DNA from: Streptomyces sp. NBC_00341
GTDB lineage: Bacteria; Actinomycetota; Actinomycetes; Streptomycetales; Streptomycetaceae
DNA: 64,000 bases
Reading direction: 5' to 3'
NCBI RefSeq assembly: GCF_041435055.1
Contig: NZ_CP108002.1
Span: forward strand, 2,852,001 to 2,916,000
This document shows, piece by piece, positions 29,450-37,820 of this stretch. The notes under the pieces were generated by a model. That model worked only from the letters and a program-made list of their open reading frames with translations. It made no database searches and was not told the origin of the DNA. A program made the translations under genes and the position numbers. The number at the start of each line of letters is the position of its first letter. Position 1 is the first letter of the stretch.

Positions 29450-31546
29450 TCAGGTGCAGCGGCGGTGGACGTAACGGGTTTTTGTGCCCTCTCCGACACG
29501 GACCGCCTCACCGCTCTCGGCCCACTCCTTGAGCCAGCCGGCAACCGTCTGCCGAGTGGTCCCATGCTCCTCGGCCAGGGCCCGCGAGATCGCGGAGGCA
29601 CCGGTCCCCTCGGCCCCGGCGCCCATCAGGATCTGGAGCGCCGCCTGTCGCGCGGCGTTGTTCTCGGGCCGCAGCGCGGACAGGTTCAGCCCCGGCCCGG
29701 CCGGACGCTCCGAGACGGGCTGAGGGTCGGGGGCGGTGCCGAACTGGGCGTCGATCTGCTCCATGAACGCCCGCACGGTGGCGTCCTCGTCGGCGGCGGG
29801 TGCGGGTTGCTGGTCGCGGAGTGCGGAGAGGTTCAGCCCGCCACCGCTGGGAGCAGCGGACTGTGAGGCCGGGCCGGCGGAACCGGTCGTGAGGGTGTGG
29901 TCGCGCATCCACTGGGTGCGGGTGGGGTCCCACCGGGTGGCGTACGGGGTGCCGGCGGCCTTGGCGGACGGGCCGTCGAGGGTGGGGTGGATGCCGGCGG
30001 TCGCGTTGACGATGTCGCGGATCTGGTCGGGGAGGATTCGCCACGACTTGAACAGGGCCGCTTCGCTCTCGGGGGTGCCCATGAATCCGGAGCCCTTGTA
30101 GGGGGCCTGCTCGGGGCGCAGTCCGCGGGAGCCGGGGAACTGCTTGCCCAGGTCCATGCCCTCCTTCTCCCCACCGGTCAGCGCGACGCGGATCTTGGCT
30201 TCCCGTCGGAGCATGAGGTTGCCGAGCACGCTGCTGGTCGCGCCCAAGGCGGTGAGGACGGTGCGGATGCCCATGGCGCGGGCGATCCGGATGACTTCCA
30301 GGATCAGGGCGGCGATCTTCTTCAACTGGTGGTCGGTGCTGGACAGGATCTCCGCGCCCTCGTCGACGACCAGCATGATCTGCGGGATCTGCGCGCTGAT
30401 CGGCAGAAGATCGGTGTTGGCCTGCGTCATCAGGTCCTGGTAGGCGGTCTTGCGGTGCTTCGCGATCCTCACCAGGGCGTTCAGCATCAGCAGCGCCTCT
30501 TCGTGCGAGGCGGCCAGCCAGTCGATGCCGGGCCGCACTCCGTCCAGCGGGGCGCCGTTGGCGTCGAATGCGGGACGGACCCAGGGCAGGCCGGCTGATC
30601 CTGCGTTGAGGTCGATGACGCAGGTGAGTACGTCCTCGGCGCGGGCGAACCCGGCCAGGATCGTGTGGACCATGTTCGTCTTGCCCGACCCGGTCGGTCC
30701 GACGACCAGGGCGCACTGCTCGCGCAGGTACGCGCGGATCTCGTCGGCGTTGGTGCGCAGGCCCCAGGGGATGCCGGTGTGGATGGACAGTCGGCTGTAG
30801 TCGGAGGGGTAGACCACTTCCTGCTCCAGGACGTTCTTGGTGGTGACGTCGATGAGGACGCGGCCTTGGTCGATGCCGGGGCCGGCGGTGGCGGTGCAGC
30901 CGTGCGGGAGCCGGGCATCGGCGCTGAGCTTGGCCGCTTCCTGTGCGATCCGCCCGTACGTCGTGCCACCGGGCGGGAGTTCGGCGTCGATGGTGTAGCC
31001 GGTTCCGGTCGGCCACATCTCCACCGCTAGCACCCGCAGCGTGATCCCGCAGACCCGTTGGATGCGGTCGACCCATTCCGCGGCGATCGTGCGGCGCTCG
31101 GCAGAGAGTTCGGCCGCCACCTGCCGGTCCGCCGCTTCCAGGGCTTCCAGCTCGCGGGCTTCTTCGTGGAGGAGGGTGGTGTGGGCGGTGGTGCCGATCC
31201 CGACGCCGATCACGGCCAGCGAGCCGAGCGCGGTCCAGGTCAGGGGCCCGGTGGTCATGGCCCATGTCGTCCATCCGGCACCGACCAGCCACGTTGCGGA
31301 GCGCAGCGCGATGGTGCGGGCGGACAGCCGGTCGCGCAGGGAGCGGACGGTGTGGCCGATCGCGCCGGCCGCGCCCGCGGTCAGAACCCAGCCCGGCGGC
31401 ATCCCCGTGGCGGCGCCCGTGGCGGCAAGGGCGAACGCTCCGGTGGTGGCGGACAGGGCGCCGGTCACGGGTCCGTGACCAGCAGCCCAGTCCCACACCG
31501 GACCACCCGCATCCTTCTTGTTTTTGGTGGTGGTGTTGGTGGTCAT
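29450..31546 (-). CDS. traB: TraB-type FtsK/SpoIIIE DNA translocase (conjugation)
   Basis: 698 residues. N-terminal hydrophobic segments (about 25-125, for example SATWLVGAGWTTWAM and LGSLAVIGVGIGTTAHTTLL) anchor it in the membrane. The motor domain has Walker A GPTGSGKT (283-290) and Walker B IMLVVDEGAE (391-397), with the FtsK-like block ARAMGIRTVLTALGATSS after it. The last 70 residues (AALQILMGAGAEG, ISRALAEEHGTTRQTVAGWL) form a winged helix similar to FtsK-gamma. In Streptomyces, TraB alone transfers double-stranded DNA between hyphae by recognising clt repeats with this C-terminal domain. The repeat array lies immediately downstream. Confidence 0.93.
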   Translation of the reverse strand: MTTNTTTKNKKDAGGPVWDWAAGHGPVTGALSATTGAFALAATGAATGMPPGWVLTAGAAGAIGHTVRSLRDRLSARTIALRSATWLVGAGWTTWAMTTGPLTWTALGSLAVIGVGIGTTAHTTLLHEEARELEALEAADRQVAAELSAERRTIAAEWVDRIQRVCGITLRVLAVEMWPTGTGYTIDAELPPGGTTYGRIAQEAAKLSADARLPHGCTATAGPGIDQGRVLIDVTTKNVLEQEVVYPSDYSRLSIHTGIPWGLRTNADEIRAYLREQCALVVGPTGSGKTNMVHTILAGFARAEDVLTCVIDLNAGSAGLPWVRPAFDANGAPLDGVRPGIDWLAASHEEALLMLNALVRIAKHRKTAYQDLMTQANTDLLPISAQIPQIMLVVDEGAEILSSTDHQLKKIAALILEVIRIARAMGIRTVLTALGATSSVLGNLMLRREAKIRVALTGGEKEGMDLGKQFPGSRGLRPEQAPYKGSGFMGTPESEAALFKSWRILPDQIRDIVNATAGIHPTLDGPSAKAAGTPYATRWDPTRTQWMRDHTLTTGSAGPASQSAAPSGGGLNLSALRDQQPAPAADEDATVRAFMEQIDAQFGTAPDPQPVSERPAGPGLNLSALRPENNAARQAALQILMGAGAEGTGASAISRALAEEHGTTRQTVAGWLKEWAESGEAVRVGEGTKTRYVHRRCT

Positions 31547-31548
31547 GA

Positions 31549-33111
31549 TCAGACGTTCCAGCCCTTCTCGGCCTGGGGACCGTTGCGGGGGTCCTCGTGA
31601 CGGGCGATGTCGTGCGCGTGGACCTGACGGAACAGCTGCCCCAGGTCGGCGGACGTGTCGACGGCCCGCATCAGCGCCCCGTAGATCTCGTCGAAGGCGC
31701 CGGCGATGTCCTTCTCCAGCGGGAACTCGCTGTCGGAGCGCTCCGCGAGGATGCGGAAGGTGTTCGCGACCGAGGTCAGGGCGTAGGGGAGGTTCTCGAC
31801 CATGGAGAGGATCTCCATGCTGTTCTCGGGCTCGTAGTTGCGGGCCGCGTTCTCCATCTCGGCCGCGGCCTCTTCAAAGCGGAATCCGGACATGCTGACA
31901 ACCTCCACAGGCGTGGTGTCGGGCTGTGCGGGGAGCAGGTGGGCGGGGCGCTGGGCCGTGTCACCGATCTCCGGGGCATCACCGGAGGCGTCGTCGAGGG
32001 CCTTCTCCTCGGCGGCCAGACGCTCGCGTATGGCGGCGTCCCGGTGGGCTTTGCGTTCCTCGGCGGTGCGCATCATGTGCCGGTAGAAGCGGCGTCCGGG
32101 GTGCTGCAGCCAGGCCCAGCCGAGTTTCCGGCCGAGCGGTGTGGTCAGCATCCCGAGCACACCGAGCGGGCCGGCGAGCAGCGCGGCGAGCACGCGGCGG
32201 CCCTGTTTGCGCAGTGCCGAGCGGCGCAGTGCCTGGCGGGCGGCCTTGCGGACACGGGCCTTGCGGATTCGGTCGCGGCTGGACTCCAGCCGGCGGGCCG
32301 TCCGCGCATCCCGCCCGGCCCGCGCCTTGCGGACTGCGGCATCACGCAGGGCACGGGCCTTGCCCGCAGCCGCCTTCCCGGCCCGGCTGATCAGCCCCGC
32401 CCGGCCCCTGCCGGTGGTGCCGGCGGCATGGGCGCCGCGGCGGGCATCAGCCACCGAGCGCCGCGCCTGAGCCGTGCCCGTGCGGGCCGCGTGACGGGTC
32501 GGAGACTGGCGACGGGCTGCATCCCGCAGGCCCCTGACATGCCCGACACGACCGCCGGCCGAAGCGCCGCCCGCACTTGCGCCACCCTGGCGACCGGACG
32601 AACCACCCTTCCCCAGCGACGGCTTGGCGCCCTTGGCGCCGCTCAGGGGGCGTGATGCTGCTCCGGTGGAGCGCGACGCCGTGGCGCGGCCCTGCGACGG
32701 GACACTCCGGCGAGAGCTGCCCCCGCGGCCGATGCCGCCGTTGCGCAGCCCGCCGAAGCCCCGGTGGCCGCCGGACTTGCCGATGCCTGCCGAGTGGTGC
32801 GTGCGACGGGTCTTGGTGCGGATTTTCCTGCGGTGTCGTACGGCGGCCGCGGTGCCGATGGCGGCGGCGCCGGCAGCGGCCACGGCCACACCGACCGGAC
32901 CGCCGGCCAGCGCGGACGCGGCGACCACCGAGACGGTGGAGTTGACCCCGGTCACCGCGAGCGGGACCACCGGCCACCCACCCGCGGTGTGCCGCACACC
33001 CGCCTCGGCGGTCGGGGCCGGTGTGGTGGTGGGCGATGTGCCGGTGGGCGGGGGCTTTTCGGGCGGGGCAGCAGCGGGGGCTACTACCGGTTCTGTACTG
33101 ACGTCCGTCAT
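31549..33111 (-). CDS. Basic membrane-associated transfer protein (SpdB-like position)
   Basis: 520 residues. A Pro/Thr-rich start leads to hydrophobic stretches near 45-90 (GGPVGVAVAAAGAAAIGTAAAV). A very basic Arg/Ala/Gly-rich region of about 200 residues follows, then LLAGPLGVLGMLTTPLG and a soluble helical C-terminus with a regular acidic domain (EEAAAEMENAARNY, EILSMVENLPYALTSVANTFRILAER). The mixture of membrane segments and DNA-compatible basic stretches, and the place just upstream of traB, suggest a partner of the TraB pump or a spread protein. No named family was recognised. The stop is two bases before the traB start. Confidence 0.6.
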   Translation of the reverse strand: MTDVSTEPVVAPAAAPPEKPPPTGTSPTTTPAPTAEAGVRHTAGGWPVVPLAVTGVNSTVSVVAASALAGGPVGVAVAAAGAAAIGTAAAVRHRRKIRTKTRRTHHSAGIGKSGGHRGFGGLRNGGIGRGGSSRRSVPSQGRATASRSTGAASRPLSGAKGAKPSLGKGGSSGRQGGASAGGASAGGRVGHVRGLRDAARRQSPTRHAARTGTAQARRSVADARRGAHAAGTTGRGRAGLISRAGKAAAGKARALRDAAVRKARAGRDARTARRLESSRDRIRKARVRKAARQALRRSALRKQGRRVLAALLAGPLGVLGMLTTPLGRKLGWAWLQHPGRRFYRHMMRTAEERKAHRDAAIRERLAAEEKALDDASGDAPEIGDTAQRPAHLLPAQPDTTPVEVVSMSGFRFEEAAAEMENAARNYEPENSMEILSMVENLPYALTSVANTFRILAERSDSEFPLEKDIAGAFDEIYGALMRAVDTSADLGQLFRQVHAHDIARHEDPRNGPQAEKGWNV

Positions 33112-33138
33112 GCTGAGCGCACTCCCTTGCGGAGTAGG

Positions 33139-33177
33139 AGGGCCCGGCCGGATCTGTCCAGGAGCGGGCCGGGCCCT
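33139..33177 (-). terminator. Hairpin upstream of the transfer genes
   Basis: An 11-bp GC-rich stem (AGGGCCCGGCC / GGCCGGGCCCT) with a 17-nt loop lies between the DUF3307 gene stop and the start of the basic transfer protein. It is probably a transcript end or processing point. Confidence 0.5.
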
Positions 33178-33216
33178 GCGTTGATGTGCAGCACGTACGT
33201 GGAACGGGTCCCCGGG

Positions 33217-33615
33217 TCAGGCCGCGGCGAGTGCGAGGGCGGCGAGGACCAGGGCCAGGATGTGCGCGGTCTGATCGACGTGCGCGGCACCCCCGTTGGC
33301 GGCCCAGGAGGCTTGGCCGGTGCGGGTCATCCACCACTGCACCGGCCACCGCCGGTCGATGAACGCGTGGCTACCGCCGATCCACCCCAATGCCACCAGG
33401 ACGACCGGGAGGGAGCGGATCACGTCGTCCAGGACGGCCGCGCCCAGGGCGAGCGCGGCTCCGCAGGTGGCGATGTGGGTGGCAGCGTGGGTGAGGTTGG
33501 CGGCCCAGCCGGTCGCGCACCGGTCGGCCTTGTGGGCGGCCTGGTGGTCGGTCTGCAACGGGTAGTCCGCCAGCAGATGACCGAGGTAGAGCAGGACGAA
33601 CAGCGAAGCGAACAC
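33217..33615 (-). CDS. DUF3307-family membrane protein
   Basis: 132 residues starting at GTG 33615 after GGGGGC. Four hydrophobic stretches are visible. FVLLYLGHLLADYPLQTDHQAAHKAD near the N-terminus and HAFIDRRWPVQWW in the middle match the His/Asp pattern of DUF3307 membrane proteins. These are of unknown function and are found on phages and mobile elements. It ends the long coupled accessory operon of the element. Confidence 0.7.
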   Translation of the reverse strand: MFASLFVLLYLGHLLADYPLQTDHQAAHKADRCATGWAANLTHAATHIATCGAALALGAAVLDDVIRSLPVVLVALGWIGGSHAFIDRRWPVQWWMTRTGQASWAANGGAAHVDQTAHILALVLAALALAAA

Positions 33616-33629
33616 AACAGCCCCCGGCG

Positions 33630-34247
33630 TCAGGCGCGGTAGGCGTTGCTGATGGCCCCGCCGCAGGGGAGGTGCACCCATCGTGCGGTGGCCACGATCT
33701 GCCCGTGGTCGAACGCCAGCGGCCCCGGGGCGTCCAGAGGAACCCACCGGACGGCGGCGGCGTCGTCACCGGCTCGGGCGGTCGTCTCGTCGGGGACGGT
33801 GACCACGTAGGCGGCGGTGATGTACCGGCCGCGGGGATCGCGGTCCGGGGCGTCCCACACCCCGACCAGCATCAGGTCTGCGGCATCGACCTGAACGCCG
33901 GTCTCCTCCAGCAGTTCGCGGGCGGCAGCGGTACGGGAGGTCTCGCCGGGATCAACATGACCACCAGGCAGAGCGAGCATGCCCTTGTGCGGGTCCCAGC
34001 CCCGCTCGATGACCAGCACGTCGCCACCACGGACGCAGACCACGTCGGCGGTGTAGCGGACGGTCTCGAAGCTCTCCGTGTGGTCCGGCCCGGTCTGCGC
34101 GTCGGCCAGCTCGGAGGCCGCGGCGGCGATGGCGAGCTGGGCAAGGATCTCGGCCCTGCGAAAGTCGTCGGGCCGGATGGCCCCGTAGGTGATCCGGTCC
34201 TTCATGACGATCGCTTCGGCGGCGGCGCGGTACTCGGCGGCGTTCAT
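33630..34247 (-). CDS. Nudix hydrolase
   Basis: 205 residues. The Nudix box is complete: a 23-residue GGHVDPGETS...REL-LEETGV segment satisfying Gx5Ex7REUxEExGU near residue 95. The preceding strands (ADVVCVRGGDVLVIERGWDPHKGMLALP) and following ones fit an ADP-ribose or nucleotide-sugar pyrophosphatase type. An N-terminal 70-residue helical extension is unusual. The ATG at 34247 overlaps the neighbouring stop (ATGA). It is one of two Nudix proteins in the element; the other (38588) is in the Pif-like position. Confidence 0.88.
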   Translation of the reverse strand: MNAAEYRAAAEAIVMKDRITYGAIRPDDFRRAEILAQLAIAAAASELADAQTGPDHTESFETVRYTADVVCVRGGDVLVIERGWDPHKGMLALPGGHVDPGETSRTAAARELLEETGVQVDAADLMLVGVWDAPDRDPRGRYITAAYVVTVPDETTARAGDDAAAVRWVPLDAPGPLAFDHGQIVATARWVHLPCGGAISNAYRA

Positions 34248-34591
34248 GAGGTGGTGTCCTCTCGGTTCAGCGGAAGGTCGTGGCAGGTCACACACATGCC
34301 GAGCGAGACCGGGATGCAGTACCCGGCGTCCAGGCGGCAGGCGGGGCAGATCCGGCGGGCCCGCATCGCTGCGGCGAGCGCGGCACGGCGGCCCGGTGTC
34401 ATCGGGCGGACCGGGCGGGCGCGGTCGACGCGGTAGAGGTAGGCGACCAGCGGCTCTCGCCGGCGGCGCGGCCGGTGGAGTTCGGCAACGACGTCCTGAC
34501 CGCCCGGCCGCAGCCCCAGCGCTCGGAGCTGACGGCGGGTGGCCAGCCCGTCCGGGGCGAGTCGCCACCGGTAGGTGGGCAGGCCGCTCAT
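34244..34591 (-). CDS. RRQRL-type zinc-binding mobile-element protein
   Basis: 115 residues. The conserved ATRRQLRALGLRPGGQD start, YLYRVDRARPVRPMTPGRRAAL centre and a Cys cluster (CPACRLDAGYC...CVTCHD) correspond to the small RRQRL-motif zinc-binding proteins seen in Streptomyces AICEs. The Cys/His set could bind one or two zinc ions. Its role is unknown. It is coupled by ATGA overlaps on both sides. Confidence 0.75.
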   Translation of the reverse strand: MSGLPTYRWRLAPDGLATRRQLRALGLRPGGQDVVAELHRPRRRREPLVAYLYRVDRARPVRPMTPGRRAALAAAMRARRICPACRLDAGYCIPVSLGMCVTCHDLPLNREDTTS

Positions 34592-35097
34592 GCTGTCGCG
34601 GTGCTGAAGGGCAGCGGCTGAACCCGCCAGGTGACTTCACAGGCCGGGGGCATGGCGGCCCCCGGGGTGTGGGTGGTCCAGCCGGAGCGCGGGGCGCCCT
34701 CGGCCTCAGCGGCGGTCTCCGCCGCTTCCACGGTCGGGTGGATGCTGTGGAGACGGCCGTGGTGGAACAGGACGTAGACCCGCTCGGCCCGGCTGTTCTG
34801 CTTGCGGGTGACGCGCAGCAGGGTGCGCAGGGCCTGGCGGTCCTCGGTGTCCAGCAGGGACTGTGCTCGCAGGGCATGCAGCTCGCCTTCGAGCCGGGCC
34901 GCATCCGTGGTGGCGCGGGTGAGCGCGGCCCGCAGTTCCTCCACCGTGGTCCCGGCTCGGATCGCCGCGTCAGTGGCGAGGTCCCGTTCCAGCTCGTACT
35001 GCTCGCCCTTCGCACGGGCGGCCCTGGCGTCCGCTTCAATCCTGGAGGCCTCGGTGCGCAGGGCGTCGAGGGTGCGGGTGCGGATCAGGGTGATCAT
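34588..35097 (-). CDS. Coiled-coil protein of the accessory operon
   Basis: 169 residues. Residues 5-100 are strongly predicted as helical/coiled coil by eye (TEASRIEADARAARAKGEQ, TDAARLEGELHALRAQ). A compact C-terminal part follows (YVLFHHGRLHSIHPTVEAAE, EVTWRVQPLPF) that looks like a small beta domain. No family is recognised. Start and stop overlap the neighbouring genes by four bases. Confidence 0.6.
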   Translation of the reverse strand: MITLIRTRTLDALRTEASRIEADARAARAKGEQYELERDLATDAAIRAGTTVEELRAALTRATTDAARLEGELHALRAQSLLDTEDRQALRTLLRVTRKQNSRAERVYVLFHHGRLHSIHPTVEAAETAAEAEGAPRSGWTTHTPGAAMPPACEVTWRVQPLPFSTATA

Positions 35098-36101
35098 GCG
35101 GAAGCTCCCTCAAGGTCCGGGACGGTGGCGGTGGTGTCGCGGTGTTCCTGGTAGCGGGCGGTCACCCAGCCGGTGGACCAGCCACACAGTTCGGCGGCCT
35201 GCCGGATGGGCAGCCCGGCATCGCACGCGGCCCGGACTGTGGCCCGCGCCAACGGCTCCTCCTGCCTCTTCTCGGCAGGCCCCGCGGACAGCAGCGCCTG
35301 GCGTTCATGCTCGGCCTGCTGCTGTTCACGCTCACGCTCGCGGCGTTCACGAGCCTCCCGTTCCCGGGCTTCCAGCTCGCGGCGCTGGGCGGCTTCGCGT
35401 TCAAGGCGTTCACGCTCGGCCTGCTGCTGTTCACGCTCACGTTCACGGCGTTCACGGGCGTCCCGCTCGGACCGCTCCCGGTCCTCGGCCCGCTCACGCT
35501 CCTCGCGCCGCTCGGCCTCTTCCCGGACGGTCTGTTCACGGGACAACCGGGCTTCGTGCTCGCGCTGTTCACGGGCCTCGGTGGTCGCGTGCTCGCGGGC
35601 CTCGCGCTCCCGCTGCTCGGCCGCCTCCCGCTTCCTTGCCGCGGCCTCTTCCTGCTCCTGTTGCTCGGCCTTCTGCCGGGCCTGATGAGCGTTCTGCGCG
35701 GCAGCGATGGCGCGGCGGTAGGCGAGTCCGGTCTCTGCGGTGACGATCAGCAGCAGCGGTGCGACCGCGTGGACAGCGGCCCCGACCAGGTCCTTCTTCA
35801 GCGCGGAGTCCGCGATGTTGAGGGCGAGAGTCATGCAGCCGGTCATCCACCGCAGGACGACCGGCCACCTGCCGCCGTGCCCGCCCAGGCGAGCGAGGAC
35901 GGAGTCGAGGCGGACCACGATGACGACCGCCGCATCCACCACCAGAGGAAGGATGGGAGCGGTCCAGTCCCACCGGTCCGCCGTGTGCTTGGCCATCAGC
36001 GGGGTCACGGTCAGGATTGAGTAGAGCATCGCCCCGCCCACGATCAGCCACGTCCCGGTCGACAAGGCGCGCTCTGCTGAACGGATCTGAACACCGTTCA
36101 C
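35094..36101 (-). CDS. DUF2637 membrane protein with long charged coiled coil and HTH-like end
   Basis: 335 residues. Three to four transmembrane segments occupy the first 130 residues (TWLIVGGAMLYSILTVTPLM, ILPLVVDAAVVIVVRL, AVAPLLLIVTAETGLAY), the DUF2637 pattern common in actinomycete plasmids. A 150-residue Glu/Arg/Gln coiled coil contains a near-exact repeat (RREREREQQQAE). The C-terminus (RAACDAGLPIRQAAELCGWSTGWV) looks like a homeodomain-type HTH. The GTG at 36101 overlaps the upstream stop (GTGA). It could be a membrane-tethered DNA-contact protein for transfer or partition; this is inference. Confidence 0.75.
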   Translation of the reverse strand: MNGVQIRSAERALSTGTWLIVGGAMLYSILTVTPLMAKHTADRWDWTAPILPLVVDAAVVIVVRLDSVLARLGGHGGRWPVVLRWMTGCMTLALNIADSALKKDLVGAAVHAVAPLLLIVTAETGLAYRRAIAAAQNAHQARQKAEQQEQEEAAARKREAAEQREREAREHATTEAREQREHEARLSREQTVREEAERREERERAEDRERSERDARERREREREQQQAERERLEREAAQRRELEAREREARERREREREQQQAEHERQALLSAGPAEKRQEEPLARATVRAACDAGLPIRQAAELCGWSTGWVTARYQEHRDTTATVPDLEGASA

Positions 36102-36385
36102 GGCTGACCCCCGTCCCGTGAACACACCTGGATCGTGGCCAGCAGCCGGACCGGCGACGTGTCATCTTCGTGGGTCTCGCTGTACTCGATCCACTCCCAC
36201 TCGGCACCGTCGGTGACCACGAAGCCGAGCGCGGTGAGCGCCCGTGAACGCTCCTCCACCGTCGGGACTGTGGGGCCGGGGCCGAAGTCGTGCTCAGGCC
36301 ACTGGAAGACCAGACCGCCCAGCAGCACCACATACAGGCGCCACCGCCCGGCCCAGTTGGACATCTGCGCGGTGTACTCCTTCAC
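36098..36385 (-). CDS. Small hypothetical protein (DUF6303-like)
   Basis: 95 residues: MKEYTAQMSNWAGRWRLYVV, then LGGLVFQWPEHDFGPGPTVPT and LGFVVTDGAEWEWIEYSE. It is Trp-rich, soluble and compact. I recall similar Streptomyces proteins grouped as DUF6303, but I am not certain. The GTG at 36385 overlaps the previous stop (GTGA), and the longer frame upstream is an artefact. Confidence 0.6.
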   Translation of the reverse strand: MKEYTAQMSNWAGRWRLYVVLLGGLVFQWPEHDFGPGPTVPTVEERSRALTALGFVVTDGAEWEWIEYSETHEDDTSPVRLLATIQVCSRDGGQP

Positions 36386-36690
36386 GCGGCCACCGCCGAA
36401 CCGGCCGCGTAGCCGTTCACCGGGCGGCGGACCGTGCGGCGCGGGCGCCGGCTGGACGGGCGCGGCTGCTTCAGCGGCAGCGTCCGCATCAGGGACTCGG
36501 CATACGCGGCGGTCTCCGGGTCGCTCTCGCGGAGCTCCGCGAGGACCTCGTGAGCGACGTCCAGCCGGGCCGCCCGCTCCATCTGCGACTCGGTCGGCGT
36601 GCCGGTGAACAGCTCCAGGTCGATGCCCAGGGCCAGCTCGATGAACTCGGTCGCGGTAACGGGCTCGCGACCAGCAACGATGTTCTTCAT
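36382..36690 (-). CDS. Small hypothetical protein, first gene of the coupled accessory operon
   Basis: 102 residues. An acidic helical N-terminal part (VTATEFIELALGIDLELFTG, LDVAHEVLAELRESDPETAA) is followed by a short very basic segment (RPSSRRPRRTVRRP). No family was recognised. The ATG at 36690 is preceded by AAGGAGAAAACGACCC, a clear ribosome site. It heads a chain of six genes joined by four-base overlaps down to the Nudix gene. Confidence 0.6.
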   Translation of the reverse strand: MKNIVAGREPVTATEFIELALGIDLELFTGTPTESQMERAARLDVAHEVLAELRESDPETAAYAESLMRTLPLKQPRPSSRRPRRTVRRPVNGYAAGSAVAA

Positions 36691-36726
36691 GGGTCGTTTT
36701 CTCCTTGAACGGTGGGGCGGCCCGAA

Positions 36727-36756
36727 GCACCCCCGGAGCGCCTACTCCGGGGGTGC
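36727..36756 (-). terminator. Intrinsic terminator of the KilB-like gene
   Basis: A perfect 12-bp stem (GCACCCCCGGAG / CTCCGGGGGTGC) with a 6-nt loop lies 18 bases after the stop of the 150-residue gene and before the next reverse gene. Confidence 0.75.
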
Positions 36757-36773
36757 GGCCGTTGTGGGGTGGA

Positions 36774-37226
36774 TCAGGGGCGGGACAGGACGCCGGCCGT
36801 TGCGGCGGTCAGGGCCTCGGCCGCGGATACGGCCGACTCCCGGAACGACGCCAACGCCCGCTCGTTCACAGCGCCCCGCATGGCGTACGCGGCACGAACC
36901 GCCGCTTCGATCTCGATGCGGAGCGTCGGCAGGAGCACCGTCAGGGCGATCTGCGGGGCGGTGACGGCGGACCGGGTGACGTGGCTGGCCTCGCGGGCGG
37001 CAGCGACATCGGCCGGCGCCGCACCGGACAGGCGCAGATCCTCGCGCACCCACATCGCTCGGCGGTGATCCGCGAGCGCGGTACTCAGCTCGGACAAGGC
37101 GGTCAGGGCTCGGTCGCGCAGCGCCTGGCGACGCTGGGACCGGGCTACGTAGTACTGCTGGACACCGACGACACCGGCACCCAGCAAGGTGCCGATGACC
37201 GCGACAACCGCGGCAGCGATCTCCAT
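36774..37226 (-). CDS. Single-pass membrane protein, KilB-like
   Basis: 150 residues. One N-terminal transmembrane helix (VVAVIGTLLGAGVVGVQQYYVAR) is followed by Arg-rich and Ala/Glu-rich soluble helices (RQALRDRALTALSELSTALA, RAAYAMRGAVNERALASFR). Proteins with this topology and size near Streptomyces transfer genes are often named KilB; the link is by resemblance and position only. The ATG at 37226 has AAGGGGGAG before it. It is divergent from the regulatory XRE gene. Confidence 0.6.
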   Translation of the reverse strand: MEIAAAVVAVIGTLLGAGVVGVQQYYVARSQRRQALRDRALTALSELSTALADHRRAMWVREDLRLSGAAPADVAAAREASHVTRSAVTAPQIALTVLLPTLRIEIEAAVRAAYAMRGAVNERALASFRESAVSAAEALTAATAGVLSRP

Positions 37227-37820
37227 AACTCCCCCTTCTGTGGCCGGACTCTCCGGCTCCCCTCAGCCCCGCCCGTACAGCGCCGCAGGAAGCGGTCTGG
37301 ACGGGCGGAGGAGGCAACCGGCCGCGTGAGCGGCAGATCAGGCGATGACGCGAGGGGCTTACCGGTCCGGCCGGTCCAGCACGGACGGCGCCCACATACT
37401 TCGCTGGCTCACGGGTGTTCCTCTCGGGTGTTCGGATCAGAGCAATCACTGCAAGGGGGATCTCGTCCCCACTCGCCGGCCGTTGCTCGCGGTCGCCGGG
37501 CCACCTCGCCAGTCGGGCCGAAGCCCATTGCGTCCTACCTGGCCTTTAGCGGGATTGCAGCGTCCCCGCCCTCTGCACATGCAGCACCTCTCGCCGGACC
37601 GAAATCCGATGAGGTACATGTAGCACCTGTTCCTCATCATGCGGAGAAGGGTTCGCGGCGTCAAGCCCATTCACTCTTCGGGGTTGCCGCGCCTGTCCGT
37701 CGATGTGCCTTCAGCTTGGCCGCTGCGGTCGAGACGTTGGACTCCGTACCTGTACGGCTGGTGCACGACTTGGCTACGGTGAAGTCGTCCCAAGTCGTCC
37801 CACCGAGGGGAGAGCGCGGC
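37227..37820. promoter_or_regulatory. Divergent regulatory region between KilB-like and XRE genes
   Basis: 594 bases without a clear gene. It holds several paired motifs: CGGGTGTTC twice 13 bases apart (37412, 37425); ACATG(C/T)AGCACCT twice (37577-37589, 37616-37628), the second inside an AGGT...ACCT palindrome; and AAGTCGTCCC repeated in tandem (37782-37801) right before the XRE start. A possible 17-codon reverse reading frame (37359-37412, GTG start with AGAGGA upstream) was noted but is not supported by anything else. The repeats look like operators for the GntR or XRE regulators of the element. Confidence 0.45.

Noticed and set aside
35290..35480. DNA repeats inside the DUF2637 gene
   Set aside because: They encode a coiled coil of repeated Arg/Glu/Gln units and need no extra DNA-level explanation.
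37359..37412. 17-codon reverse reading frame with a ribosome-site-like sequence
   Set aside because: Too short to support without conservation data; recorded only in the regulatory region entry.
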